This document shows, one piece after another, positions 1 to 7,217 of a stretch of 16,254 bases of DNA. The notes under the pieces were generated by a model. It made no database searches and was not told the DNA's origin. It saw only the letters and a list, made by a program, of their open reading frames with translations. The translations under genes were made by a program, and so were the position numbers. The stretch is from Rickettsiales bacterium (lineage in GTDB: Bacteria; Pseudomonadota; Alphaproteobacteria; TMED109), in the NCBI GenBank assembly GCA_002689905.1, contig NZIN01000052.1:1-16254 (forward strand), written 5' to 3'. Position 1 is the stretch's first letter. Each line of letters begins with the position of its first letter.

Positions 1-437
1 CTGAAATAAGGCTTAAAAAATTTATTGAGTTTAGAGGGGCCGATACAGGCCCTTGGAGAAGTTTATGTGCATTACCAGCCCTTTGGGTAGGATTATTATA
101 TGATAGTGAAGCACTAAACGAGGCTGAAAGTTTTGCTAATAGCTGGACTTTAGAAATGTATAATAAAGCTTATAAGGAAGTACCATTAAAAGGTATGGAT
201 TTAGTCATTAATAATAACTCTATTAAAGATTATGCAAAAGAATTAATTGCAATCTCTAAAAAAGGTTTAAAAAATAGAAAAATGCATGATTCATCTGGTA
301 ATGATGAAACTGGCTATTTAAATCAATTAGAAGAAATAGCTCACTCAGGAAAAAACCAAGCCTCAGAGATGTTATCTATCTGGAATGACAATAATGAGGA
401 AGGAATTAAAAAAATATATGAGAAATATTCATATTAA
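1..437 (+). CDS. gshA: Glutamate-cysteine ligase, C-terminal part (5' end outside window)
   Basis: Catalyses ATP-dependent joining of glutamate and cysteine, the first step of glutathione synthesis in the cytoplasm. The gene enters from the left: the frame is open from base 3 (bases 1-2 finish a split codon) to the TAA at 435-437, giving about 144 visible residues. The first visible stretch reads EIRLKKFIEFRGADTGPW, followed by LCALPALWVGLLYD. This is the conserved C-terminal block of the GCS2 (plant/alphaproteobacterial, EgtA-like) ligase family, as are the later LEEIA segment and the ending in an aromatic residue (KYSY). An internal ATG at 156 is not the start, because family homology continues well upstream of it. 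The gene converges on tldD with an 11-bp gap, and no terminator hairpin is visible there. The family call is strong; the N-terminal active site lies outside the window. Confidence 0.87.
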   Translation, partial: EIRLKKFIEFRGADTGPWRSLCALPALWVGLLYDSEALNEAESFANSWTLEMYNKAYKEVPLKGMDLVINNNSIKDYAKELIAISKKGLKNRKMHDSSGNDETGYLNQLEEIAHSGKNQASEMLSIWNDNNEEGIKKIYEKYSY

Positions 438-448
438 CTAATATTTAC

Positions 449-1855
449 TTACTTAGTTTCTGTTCCACCTACTGTTAACCCTTCAATTTTTAAAGTAGGT
501 TGCCCAACACCTACTGGTACTCCTTGACCATTTTTACCACAAGTTCCTATACCAGGGTCTAATTCCATATTATTTCCTATCATTGACACTTTTTTTAGTA
601 CTTCAAAACCAGAGCCAATCAAAGTTGCACCTTTTATTGGTCTTGTTATTTTACCATCTTCAATCATATAAGCTTCGCTAGCTGAAAAAACAAACTTTCC
701 ATTAGTTATATCAACTTGACCACCTCCAAATGTCTTAGCAAATATACCTTTTTTTGTACTTTTGAGTATTTCAGATGGATCATGTTTACCATTAGCCATA
801 ATAGTATTACTCATTCTCGGCATAGGTTGATGAGCGTAAGATTGTCTTCTTCCATTACCTGTAGCCTCAGTATTCATGAGTCTAGCATTCTGCCTATCTT
901 GCATATAATTTATTAGTTTACCATTTTCAATTAAAGTAGTTTTCTGAGAAGGTGTTCCTTCATCGTCAATTGTATAAGAACCTCTTCTATCTGTTATTGT
1001 ACCATCATCATAAACGGTAACTTCTTTATTAGCCACGTAAGAATTCATTAATTCAGTAAACACACTTATTTTTTTTCTATTAAAATCGCCCTCAAGGCCA
1101 TGCCCAATGGCTTCATGTAATAGAATACCTGGCCATCCAGGTCCTAAAACCACAGTTTGCTCTCCAGCAGGTGCTGGTATAGCTTTAAGCATGGTAGTTG
1201 CCTGATCTATAGCTTTTTTAACTTCATTCTTCCAATTGCCTTCTATAAAGAAATCGTTGTATGAATATCTGCCCCCGAAACCTACTGACCCTGTTTCTTT
1301 TTTACCATTTTCTTCTAAAGTAACACTTACATTTAATCTAACCAATGGTCGTATGTCAGACAATTTTATACCCGAAGGCTTTAAAATGTTTATTTTTTGC
1401 CATGAACCAGATAAATTTACTGATACTTGTTTGACTTTGTTGTCATAACTTCTGGCATAATTATTTATTTCTTCTAATAATTTAATTTTGGCTGCATAGC
1501 CTTTGACATCAATAGGATTTTGATCGGTGTAAAGTTTGTTGTTTGTTTTACTTGGATCTATGATTTTTTCACCATTATACCCAGATTTAATAGATGAAAC
1601 TGTTTGAGATGCCTCTTTTAATGAATCAATACTTAAATCACTAGAATGACTATACCCTGTCAGATCATCCTTTATACCTCTTAATCCAAAACCTTTAAAT
1701 TTATTATAAGTAGTACTCTTCAAAACATTGTCATCAAAAACAAAACTTTCTGATAGATTATCTTCTAAAAATAACTCGCCGTCATCACAGCCCTTTAGAG
1801 TGTCAGATACAATACTATTAATTTTATCAGAACTAAATAAATCAAAATTACTCAT
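449..1855 (-). CDS. tldD: TldD metalloprotease
   Basis: TldD is the catalytic subunit of the cytoplasmic TldD/TldE (PmbA) zinc protease, known for processing modified peptides such as microcin B17 and for degrading unfolded peptides. The 468-residue length is typical. The metal-binding HEAIGH motif lies at residues 247-252, preceded by a GPGWPG segment. The C-terminal GTCGKNGQG block carries C439, which matches the third metal ligand of the family. The presence of the HExxxH motif marks this as TldD rather than TldE/PmbA, which lacks it; no pmbA partner is in the window. The start ATG at 1853-1855 lies 21 bp after the GST stop, so tldD is probably the last gene of the minus-strand operon. Assignment is secure; the natural substrate here is unknown. 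Confidence 0.95.
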   Translation of the reverse strand: MSNFDLFSSDKINSIVSDTLKGCDDGELFLEDNLSESFVFDDNVLKSTTYNKFKGFGLRGIKDDLTGYSHSSDLSIDSLKEASQTVSSIKSGYNGEKIIDPSKTNNKLYTDQNPIDVKGYAAKIKLLEEINNYARSYDNKVKQVSVNLSGSWQKINILKPSGIKLSDIRPLVRLNVSVTLEENGKKETGSVGFGGRYSYNDFFIEGNWKNEVKKAIDQATTMLKAIPAPAGEQTVVLGPGWPGILLHEAIGHGLEGDFNRKKISVFTELMNSYVANKEVTVYDDGTITDRRGSYTIDDEGTPSQKTTLIENGKLINYMQDRQNARLMNTEATGNGRRQSYAHQPMPRMSNTIMANGKHDPSEILKSTKKGIFAKTFGGGQVDITNGKFVFSASEAYMIEDGKITRPIKGATLIGSGFEVLKKVSMIGNNMELDPGIGTCGKNGQGVPVGVGQPTLKIEGLTVGGTETK

Positions 1856-1876
1856 AACTACTTATATACTATAAAT

Positions 1877-2521
1877 TTAATTAAAAAGATTAAAATATTT
1901 TTTAAAGGCCTTTCTTTTTTCAAGGTTGTTCTTCCATCTCTCTATATTTTTTCTCTTTTTTGTACCATCTATTTTAATCCATTTTGCAAATGTAAGGGTT
2001 ACATAAGCATCTATATCGGCAATGCTAAATTTATTTCCCACTACATAACGTGAATTTTTTAATGTTTTATTTAAAAATTCAAAAAATAATTCTGTTCTAA
2101 ATTTACCTCTTTCTATAAGTGCGGGAATTTGGTTAACGGCAACAGGCCCAGCAAAAGCTCTTCCTTTAAAAGATTTAGCTGAGTTTCTAAAGGCCTCTCC
2201 TGCTGCTTGCATTCCATCATATTCTATTTTTCTTCTAAACATTTCTACTTTTGCCTGTTCTAGAGGAGTATTACCAAACAAGCGTGGAGTAGGATATAAA
2301 CAATCTAAATACCTGCAAATAGCAATTGATTCTTTTATTATTTGTCCTTTTACAGATAAAAAAGGTACGGTACCCCAAGAATTTAATTTTAAAAACTTAG
2401 GTTTTAAATTATCATGCTTGGATAAATCAACTATAACCCTTTCAATTTCAATATTTTTTTCATTAATAAATAAGTTTACTCTCATGGGATTTGGAGCTCT
2501 TGGATAATCATATAAAATCAT
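1877..2521 (-). CDS. Glutathione S-transferase family protein
   Basis: Probable cytosolic glutathione transferase of 214 residues, normal for the family. The N-terminal thioredoxin-like domain (about 1-78) begins ILYDYPRAPNPMRV and includes TVPFL at 51-55, whose cis-proline contacts glutathione. The ES pair at 64-65 normally binds the gamma-glutamyl group. The C-terminal all-helical domain (about 85-210) contains FSIADIDAYV, the usual N-capping helix signature of GSTs. The start codon overlaps the end of hisC by 14 bp, implying translational coupling. The substrate cannot be read from sequence: it may be a detoxifying transferase, an isomerase or a peroxidase of one of the bacterial GST classes. 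A gene for glutathione synthesis (gshA) lies about 1.4 kb downstream on the opposite strand. Confidence 0.88.
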   Translation of the reverse strand: MILYDYPRAPNPMRVNLFINEKNIEIERVIVDLSKHDNLKPKFLKLNSWGTVPFLSVKGQIIKESIAICRYLDCLYPTPRLFGNTPLEQAKVEMFRRKIEYDGMQAAGEAFRNSAKSFKGRAFAGPVAVNQIPALIERGKFRTELFFEFLNKTLKNSRYVVGNKFSIADIDAYVTLTFAKWIKIDGTKKRKNIERWKNNLEKRKAFKKYFNLFN

Positions 2522-3608
2522 TTTTTCTCTCCTTATATATTCTCTTTATCAAATTAACTAATTTATTTAAATCTTTTCCAGAACCAATAGATATTCTTAA
2601 ACAGTTATTTAGTTTATAATTATTGAGTGTTCTTACGTAAACATCATTTTTTTCAAGTTCATCTGCAAGAAATGATGCATTACTGCTTTTATTGAGGATT
2701 ACTAAAATAAAATTAGCAACTCCAGAAACTACTTCTATTCCTAACTTTTTTAATTCATTAGCTAGCCATTTTTTCCAATATAAATTGTGTTCGATTGATT
2801 TTTTTATAAATTTATCATCTCTCAAAATATTAATAGCAATTTCTTGAGCATATGAATTAATATTAAAGGCGGGCCTAATTTTTTCTAAAATTTTTGCTAT
2901 ATTTTCTGGACAGTAGGCCCAACCCAATCTTAAAGAAGACATTCCATAAATTTTTGAAAATGTTCTGGTTACTACAATGTCATTTCTTTTTTTAGCATAG
3001 GCTAAACCATCAGAATAATCTTTCTCCACAACATACTCTGAATATGCAGAATCAATAACTAGCAAACACTGCTTCGGTAAACCTTCTCTTAATTTAATTA
3101 TTTCTTTTTTATTTAGGTATGTTCCTGTTGGATTATTTGGATTGGCTATAAAACAAACTCTAGTTTTTTTATTACTCTTTTTCAAAAGCTGATTAACATC
3201 AGCTTTATAGTTTTTTTCACTTGCAAAAACACTTTTAGCAGAAGCTGCATTTATAGCTATTGGATATATTAAAAATCCATGCTTACTATATAAGCCTTCA
3301 AATTTATCATTTAGATAACAATAAGATATTAAATAGAACAGCTCATCTGAACCATTACCAAATATTATATTATTAGGTTTTAATTTATATTTTTTTGCTA
3401 ATACTTCTCTCAATTTAGTGCATTGAGGGTCAGGGTATTTGGCTAAATTTATATTGATATTTTTAATTTTATTTATCGTATTAGCGCTTAATGGCAGAGG
3501 TGACTCATTAGAAGATAATTTAATAATTTTTCTTTTAGACCCTCTTCTTCCGGACTTTCCAGGTTCATATGTAATGATTTTATTTAAATTTTTATTGTGA
3601 GGTACCAT
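2508..3608 (-). CDS. hisC: Histidinol-phosphate aminotransferase
   Basis: PLP-dependent fold-type I aminotransferase that converts imidazole acetol phosphate to histidinol phosphate in histidine synthesis. Many alphaproteobacterial versions also transaminate aromatic keto acids. The 366-residue length is normal. Visible motifs are the N-terminal LSSNESPL, GNGSDEL at 84-90 (cofactor phosphate contact), NPNNPTG at 156-162 with N157, D186 and Y189 in VIDSAYSEY, the Schiff-base lysine K219 in TFSKIYG, R228 in LRLGW, and the substrate-carboxylate arginine R338 in LRISIG. Its ATG overlaps the TAA of the upstream 115-aa gene (TAATG), and its 3' end overlaps the GST gene by 14 bp. No other his genes are nearby, so a broader aromatic aminotransferase role is possible. 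Confidence 0.93.
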   Translation of the reverse strand: MVPHNKNLNKIITYEPGKSGRRGSKRKIIKLSSNESPLPLSANTINKIKNININLAKYPDPQCTKLREVLAKKYKLKPNNIIFGNGSDELFYLISYCYLNDKFEGLYSKHGFLIYPIAINAASAKSVFASEKNYKADVNQLLKKSNKKTRVCFIANPNNPTGTYLNKKEIIKLREGLPKQCLLVIDSAYSEYVVEKDYSDGLAYAKKRNDIVVTRTFSKIYGMSSLRLGWAYCPENIAKILEKIRPAFNINSYAQEIAINILRDDKFIKKSIEHNLYWKKWLANELKKLGIEVVSGVANFILVILNKSSNASFLADELEKNDVYVRTLNNYKLNNCLRISIGSGKDLNKLVNLIKRIYKERKNDFI

Positions 3609-3955
3609 TAATTTTTGCTGTGGTTTTTTATAATTTTTAAAATTAAGTTTAAAGTCATATCTTCAAAACCGTAGATAATTGAATCGGAATAAGATTTTTT
3701 ATTTTCTAATTTTGATTTTTTAAAAGCAATCTCTATCATATTAATCTTTTTATTTTTAATATTATCTATCAGTTTTTTGTATGCATTATTTTCTCTACTA
3801 AGTATTTTTTGAGTTAGCAAGACAATTAAGTCTTCATTTTTGAAGCTTTTTAAATCCCCTCTATTAATATCCAATAACTCTACATTGTAGCCATCAAAAA
3901 AATTTTTAGGAATAGTTTTTTGTATTTTTTTTTCTGTTAAAACTGTGATTGTCAT
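3608..3955 (-). CDS. Conserved-looking orphan protein, 115 aa, function unknown
   Basis: I do not recognise this protein. It is small (115 residues), basic and lysine-rich, with no signal peptide or membrane segment. Alternating beta-like (DLIVLL, INMIEIAF) and alpha-like segments suggest a small alpha/beta fold. It is probably a real gene: it sits in a TAATG one-base overlap on both sides, with the CoA-transferase gene upstream and hisC downstream, and no competing frame explains the stretch. The C-terminal half (IEIA..., SYSDS, then a helix after YGFED) faintly recalls the end of type II 3-dehydroquinate dehydratase. However, the protein is about 30 residues shorter and lacks the active-site histidine and asparagine motifs, so I do not assign that function. 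Composition resembles its neighbours. Confidence 0.68.
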   Translation of the reverse strand: MTITVLTEKKIQKTIPKNFFDGYNVELLDINRGDLKSFKNEDLIVLLTQKILSRENNAYKKLIDNIKNKKINMIEIAFKKSKLENKKSYSDSIIYGFEDMTLNLILKIIKNHSKN

Positions 3956-5064
3956 TATTTTTTTATTAAATTATTATTTTGTCCAAGTTTAGGAGCCTTG
4001 CTAGTTATTTTTGCTTTGATTAAAGACTTATCTAAAACAGTCGGAATTGAAGATAGTTTTTTTTTATTTATAATTACATTATTCTCAAAAAGTTTTTTAT
4101 TTTTTATATGTGAGTCTTTCATGAAATCGTTCAAATCATTTATGACAGTACAACATACGTCATTTTCTTTATCAAATTTTTTTTTCCAAAAATTTTCATT
4201 CTTTTCTTCAATGATTTTTTGTACTTTATTAATTAGAGATTTTTGAGAACCTTTTTCTGAGATTACCTCTTGAGGGGCTTTAATAATTTGACAAAATTTT
4301 AGCCAAAATTTATTTTCTAGTGCTCCTAAAGCAATAAACTTTTTATCTTTTGTTTTGTAAATATTATACCTAGCTAGACCACCATTCAAATGCAAGCGGC
4401 TTTTACTATTAAAACTTCCATTAATATTTTGACTAAGCCCAAGCCAGGCTAAGGGAATAAGGTTTTCATACATAGAGACATCAATATATGAACCTAAGCC
4501 TTGCCGCTGAGATTTGAATAAAGCTAGTAAAATATTCATAAAAGCTGGGTATGTTCCACCTGCTATGTCAGCAATTTGGGTAATAGGAACTATTGGCGAT
4601 CCGTCTTTTGCAGTAGAAAGTCTTAGTAAGCCACTTTCCGCAAGATAATTTATATCATGCCCTGCCTTTTTATATTTTTCCCCATTTTGTCCGTATCCAG
4701 TAATGGAACAGTAAACTAATTTGCTATTTAACTTTTTTACAGTTTTCCAGCCTAAGCCAAGTTTATCCATTACCCCGGGTCTGAATTGTTCTACTAATAC
4801 ATCACAGCCTTTTATAAGGGTTTTTATTTTTTTAAGAGAGTCTTTGTTTTTAAGATTAATCTCAATAGATTTTTTCCCTCTATTAAGCATTGCAAATAGA
4901 ATACTTTCATTACCAATCAGAGGTTTGGCTTTTCTCATTTCTTCCCCTCCAATTTTTTCTACTTTAATTATTTCTGCTCCTGCCTCACACAACATTAAAG
5001 TTGCTAAGGGTCCTGGTAATAATGTAGTAAAGTCTAGAACTTTTATTTTTGATAAAGGTTTCAT
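3955..5064 (-). CDS. CaiB/BaiF family III CoA transferase, alpha-methylacyl-CoA racemase-like
   Basis: Cytoplasmic acyl-CoA enzyme of the CaiB/BaiF (type III CoA-transferase) superfamily, 369 residues. The N terminus has the family block VLDFTTLLPGPLAT and then AGAEIIKVEKIGG (CoA binding). Residues placed like the catalytic set of alpha-methylacyl-CoA racemase (AMACR/MCR) are all present: H136 in AGHDINYLA, D166 in IADIAGG, and E250 in GALENKFW. The histidine-glutamate combination and the GHDINYLA signature favour racemase/epimerase over formyl- or succinyl-CoA transferase. The substrate could be a branched-chain, bile-acid-like or isoprenoid acyl-CoA and cannot be read from sequence. It is the first gene of the minus-strand operon, preceded by the 70-bp divergent region, and is joined to the next gene by a TAATG overlap. 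Confidence 0.88.
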   Translation of the reverse strand: MKPLSKIKVLDFTTLLPGPLATLMLCEAGAEIIKVEKIGGEEMRKAKPLIGNESILFAMLNRGKKSIEINLKNKDSLKKIKTLIKGCDVLVEQFRPGVMDKLGLGWKTVKKLNSKLVYCSITGYGQNGEKYKKAGHDINYLAESGLLRLSTAKDGSPIVPITQIADIAGGTYPAFMNILLALFKSQRQGLGSYIDVSMYENLIPLAWLGLSQNINGSFNSKSRLHLNGGLARYNIYKTKDKKFIALGALENKFWLKFCQIIKAPQEVISEKGSQKSLINKVQKIIEEKNENFWKKKFDKENDVCCTVINDLNDFMKDSHIKNKKLFENNVIINKKKLSSIPTVLDKSLIKAKITSKAPKLGQNNNLIKK

Positions 5065-5134
5065 ATTAAAATCTTTATTTTTATTATAAATTACATATAT
5101 AAATAAGATAGCAATTTTTGTAACATATTAAATT
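5065..5134. promoter_or_regulatory. Divergent promoter region between the hisC operon and the sox operon
   Basis: This 70-bp gap is the longest non-coding stretch in the window and separates two divergent operons, so it should carry both promoters. It is almost entirely A and T. On the plus strand a weak -10-like TAAGAT lies at 5104-5109, with no convincing -35. There is no clear Shine-Dalgarno sequence before soxX, and no obvious operator dyad such as a SoxR/ArsR site can be seen by eye. The role is inferred from gene layout rather than from motif strength. Confidence 0.5.
5083..5088 (-). promoter_or_regulatory. Candidate -10 box of the minus-strand AMACR-like/hisC operon
   Basis: On the minus strand this reads TATAAT, a perfect consensus -10, placed about 20 bases before the start codon at 5064. 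The leader would be short. A TTGCTA that could serve as -35 lies at 5109-5114, but its spacing of about 20 bp is longer than ideal. In such AT-rich DNA a chance match is quite possible. Confidence 0.33.
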
Positions 5135-5572
5135 ATGCAATTAATTATTCTTTTATTTTCAATGTATGTGTTTGTAGTACAAATATACAGTAAAGATAGC
5201 AATGAGCACTTTATAATTAATAATAACTTTACTGCAGATAAAATTAATAAAAGTTTGATAGGAAGTATTGCAAGAGGAAGAAAGGTTTTTTCTAGTAGAA
5301 AGGTAAACTGTTTATCATGCCATCAAGTACCTACTAAAGCAAAATTTCAGGGCAATATAGGACCTTCTCTAGAAGGAATTGGGTCAATTTATAAAAGGAA
5401 TGAACTTCGTTTGAGAGTAATAAATTCTAAACTAATCAATCCAAATACAATAATGCCTGCATATTTTGTCAACATCCAATATCCTAGAACTCCGTCAAAC
5501 TTATTTAATAAAACTATACTGACTGCACAAGAAGTTGAAGATATAGTAGAGTACTTGTATTCTTTAAAATAA
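5135..5572 (+). CDS. soxX: SoxX, monoheme c-type cytochrome of the thiosulfate-oxidising complex
   Basis: SoxX pairs with SoxA in the periplasm. SoxAX oxidatively attaches thiosulfate to the cysteine of SoxY and passes electrons to cytochromes. The 145-residue product begins with a hydrophobic stretch (about 2-18) that looks like a Sec signal peptide. The single heme motif is CLSCH at 59-63, and the distal methionine ligand is probably M107 in NTIMPAYF. GNIGPSLEGIG and the ending in EVEDIVEYLYSLK match SoxX and class-I cytochrome c ends. An in-frame TAA two codons upstream excludes an earlier start. It is the first gene of the eight-gene plus-strand operon, 2 bp before soxY. Assignment is strong because of sequence and the XYZA order. 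Confidence 0.93.
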   Translation: MQLIILLFSMYVFVVQIYSKDSNEHFIINNNFTADKINKSLIGSIARGRKVFSSRKVNCLSCHQVPTKAKFQGNIGPSLEGIGSIYKRNELRLRVINSKLINPNTIMPAYFVNIQYPRTPSNLFNKTILTAQEVEDIVEYLYSLK

Positions 5573-5574
5573 TT

Positions 5575-6075
5575 ATGAAAAAAACAAAAAGAAACATATT
5601 AAAGTTTATATTAACATTACCTTTTTTTATGAAAGTCACAGGAGCGTTATCTAACGGAAATCCATACAGAGATAGATTCCAATCTTATAGACAAACATTC
5701 AGAATTGAGCCAAATAAAGAGGAAACAGAAAGAATAATTAAGAATATCATTGGTAAAAGAAAGGTTTTAGATAACTTAATAGAATTACAAGTTCCAGCAA
5801 CAGTAGAGGATGGTAATGTTGTTCCAATTACTTTTAAGGTAAATTGTTCTATGAAAATAGAAGATTACCCAAGTAAAGTTCATATACTCGCATTAGATAA
5901 TCCTTTTCCTGAGGTAGCAGTTTATGAGTTTTTTCCAGAGCATGGAGATGCTGAAGTTTCATTTAGATGTAGAATGAGAACAAGTTCTTTTTTGATGGTA
6001 ATTGCAGAAATGAGCGATGGGAGAGTTGCCATGAAAAAAAATTATGTAGATGTTATGTTAGGAGCTTGTTCCTAA
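5575..6075 (+). CDS. soxY: SoxY, sulfur-carrier subunit with an altered C-terminal arm
   Basis: SoxY forms a heterodimer with SoxZ in the periplasm and carries sulfur intermediates on a cysteine in a flexible C-terminal arm. The product has 166 residues. The N terminus (TKRNILKFIL, then hydrophobic) resembles a Tat signal with KR in place of RR. The carrier domain matches the family: LIELQVPATVEDGNVVPI at about 68-85, LALDNPFPEVAVYEFFPEHG at about 105-124, then MVIAEMSDG. The end is unusual: residues 162-166 read LGACS, not the usual GGCGG, so the carrier cysteine (C165) is the penultimate residue. Two more cysteines occur at C91 and C132. The stop TAA abuts the soxZ ATG with no gap. SoxY identity is clear; full function of the arm is uncertain. 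Confidence 0.93.
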   Translation: MKKTKRNILKFILTLPFFMKVTGALSNGNPYRDRFQSYRQTFRIEPNKEETERIIKNIIGKRKVLDNLIELQVPATVEDGNVVPITFKVNCSMKIEDYPSKVHILALDNPFPEVAVYEFFPEHGDAEVSFRCRMRTSSFLMVIAEMSDGRVAMKKNYVDVMLGACS

Positions 6076-6444
6076 ATGAAAAGCTTAAGAAGATTAAAAT
6101 ATAAAAAAATTGTTCAAATAGGAGAAAAAGTTAAAATTAAAACTCTTGCTGAGCATGAAATGGAGACAGGTGTTCGAAGAGATGAAGAAACAGGAGTTAT
6201 TTATCCAAGGTTAATAATTCAATCTGTAATTGCTAAATACAACGGAAGAATAGTATTTAAAGCTAATTGGTTTTCTGGGGTATCAGCTAACCCTTATTTA
6301 GCTTTTTTTATAACTGCTAAAGAGTCAGGACTAATTGAAATAGAATGGAAAGATGATTATGCAAGAACAACTTACAAAAGGGGGTATTTAAAAGTACTTA
6401 ATGATAAAGGCGATGAGGTTCTTCCTGTGAAATATGATTTTTAA
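6076..6444 (+). CDS. soxZ: SoxZ, partner subunit of the SoxYZ sulfur carrier
   Basis: SoxZ is the immunoglobulin-like partner that stabilises SoxY and presents its sulfur-bearing arm; it normally reaches the periplasm piggy-backed on SoxY, consistent with no signal peptide here. Family landmarks are METGVRRDEETG at 29-40, YPRLII, and SANPYLAFFITAKESG at 70-85, followed by the WKDD segment at 91-94. At 122 residues it is somewhat longer than typical SoxZ (about 100-110), with the extra length after the last beta strand (VLNDKGDEVLPVKYDF). The ATG follows the soxY TAA directly, and the 3' end overlaps soxA by 11 bp, so equimolar, coupled translation is likely. Confidence 0.93.
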   Translation: MKSLRRLKYKKIVQIGEKVKIKTLAEHEMETGVRRDEETGVIYPRLIIQSVIAKYNGRIVFKANWFSGVSANPYLAFFITAKESGLIEIEWKDDYARTTYKRGYLKVLNDKGDEVLPVKYDF

Positions 6445-7216
6445 CTTTAATATATATAGAAAATGTTATGTTTGTCTTCACATAACTTTATTATTTTTTT
6501 TTTATAATACTATTTATGCCGAAGGTCTGATTTCAGGATATCATTTTTCAGAACCATCTACACAAGAAATACAGGACGATGATTTTACAAACCCTGCATT
6601 TATTTGGATAGAACATGGTAGAAGAATTTGGAATGAAAAAGAAGGTTTTCCTGAAAGTTCTTGTTTTACTTGTCATGGAGATGTTAAAAGCATGAAAGGT
6701 ATTTCATTAAAATTTCCAAAAGTTAATCGAGAACAAAAATTAGTTAATCTTGAGCAGCAAATAAATATATGTAGAAAGGAAAAGATGAATGTTACAGAGT
6801 TCAAAGTAGAAAGTAAGAATTTATTAGCACTGTCAACATTGATATCATTCCAATCAAAAAATCTTAAGCAAAATGTAGAAATAAATAATAAAAATAAAAA
6901 ATGGTTTGATTTAGGAGAAAAGCTTTACTTCAAAAAAATAGGACAAATGGGTTTATCGTGCAATCAATGTCATGATGATAGGGTAGGAAAAAATCTAAGA
7001 GCAGAAAAAATAAGCCAAGGTCATATAAATGGCTTTCCTACATATTTATTAAGGTGGTCAAAAATTGCTTCTGTTCATAGGAGAATACAGTTTTGTAATG
7101 AACAAGCTAGAGCTTTACCTTTTAAAATATTTTCAGATGAGTATAATGCTTTACAACTTTATATGACATGGAGAGGAAATGGACTTAAAGTTGAAACCCC
7201 AGCAGTAAGGAAGTAA
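6434..7216 (+). CDS. soxA: SoxA, diheme c-type cytochrome of the SoxAX complex
   Basis: SoxA is the catalytic subunit of SoxAX, conjugating thiosulfate (or other sulfane sulfur) to SoxY. The 260-residue protein starts with a signal peptide (hydrophobic about 12-27, cleavage plausible after IYA). Heme motifs are CFTCH at 77-81 and CNQCH at 176-180, so this is the diheme form. C113 in INICR fits the ligand of heme 1, and C221 in HRRIQFC fits the cysteine (cys-persulfide) ligand of the active-site heme. ISQGHINGFPTYLLRW and the final ETPAVRK are classic SoxA blocks. It overlaps soxZ by 11 bp and lies 1 bp before the cystathionine beta-synthase gene. A soxB gene, which often follows soxA, is absent at this position. 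Confidence 0.95.
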   Translation: MIFNFNIYRKCYVCLHITLLFFFYNTIYAEGLISGYHFSEPSTQEIQDDDFTNPAFIWIEHGRRIWNEKEGFPESSCFTCHGDVKSMKGISLKFPKVNREQKLVNLEQQINICRKEKMNVTEFKVESKNLLALSTLISFQSKNLKQNVEINNKNKKWFDLGEKLYFKKIGQMGLSCNQCHDDRVGKNLRAEKISQGHINGFPTYLLRWSKIASVHRRIQFCNEQARALPFKIFSDEYNALQLYMTWRGNGLKVETPAVRK

Positions 7217-7217
7217 T

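Noticed and set aside
438..448. Possible bidirectional terminator between gshA and tldD
   Set aside because: The gap is only 11 bp of AT-rich sequence with no hairpin that I can see.
716..916. Plus-strand open frame opposite tldD
   Set aside because: It lies wholly within the well-supported tldD gene on the other strand; its translation has no recognisable domain, and no start signal or operon context supports it.
3960..4220. Runs of T (plus strand) that look like terminators
   Set aside because: They are lysine codons of minus-strand genes read on the other strand; no GC-rich stem precedes them.
4721..5089. Plus-strand open frame of about 122 codons opposite the AMACR-like gene
   Set aside because: Antisense to a conserved protein including its CoA-binding motif; the translation is phenylalanine/leucine/serine-rich, as expected from the reverse of lysine- and asparagine-rich coding DNA.
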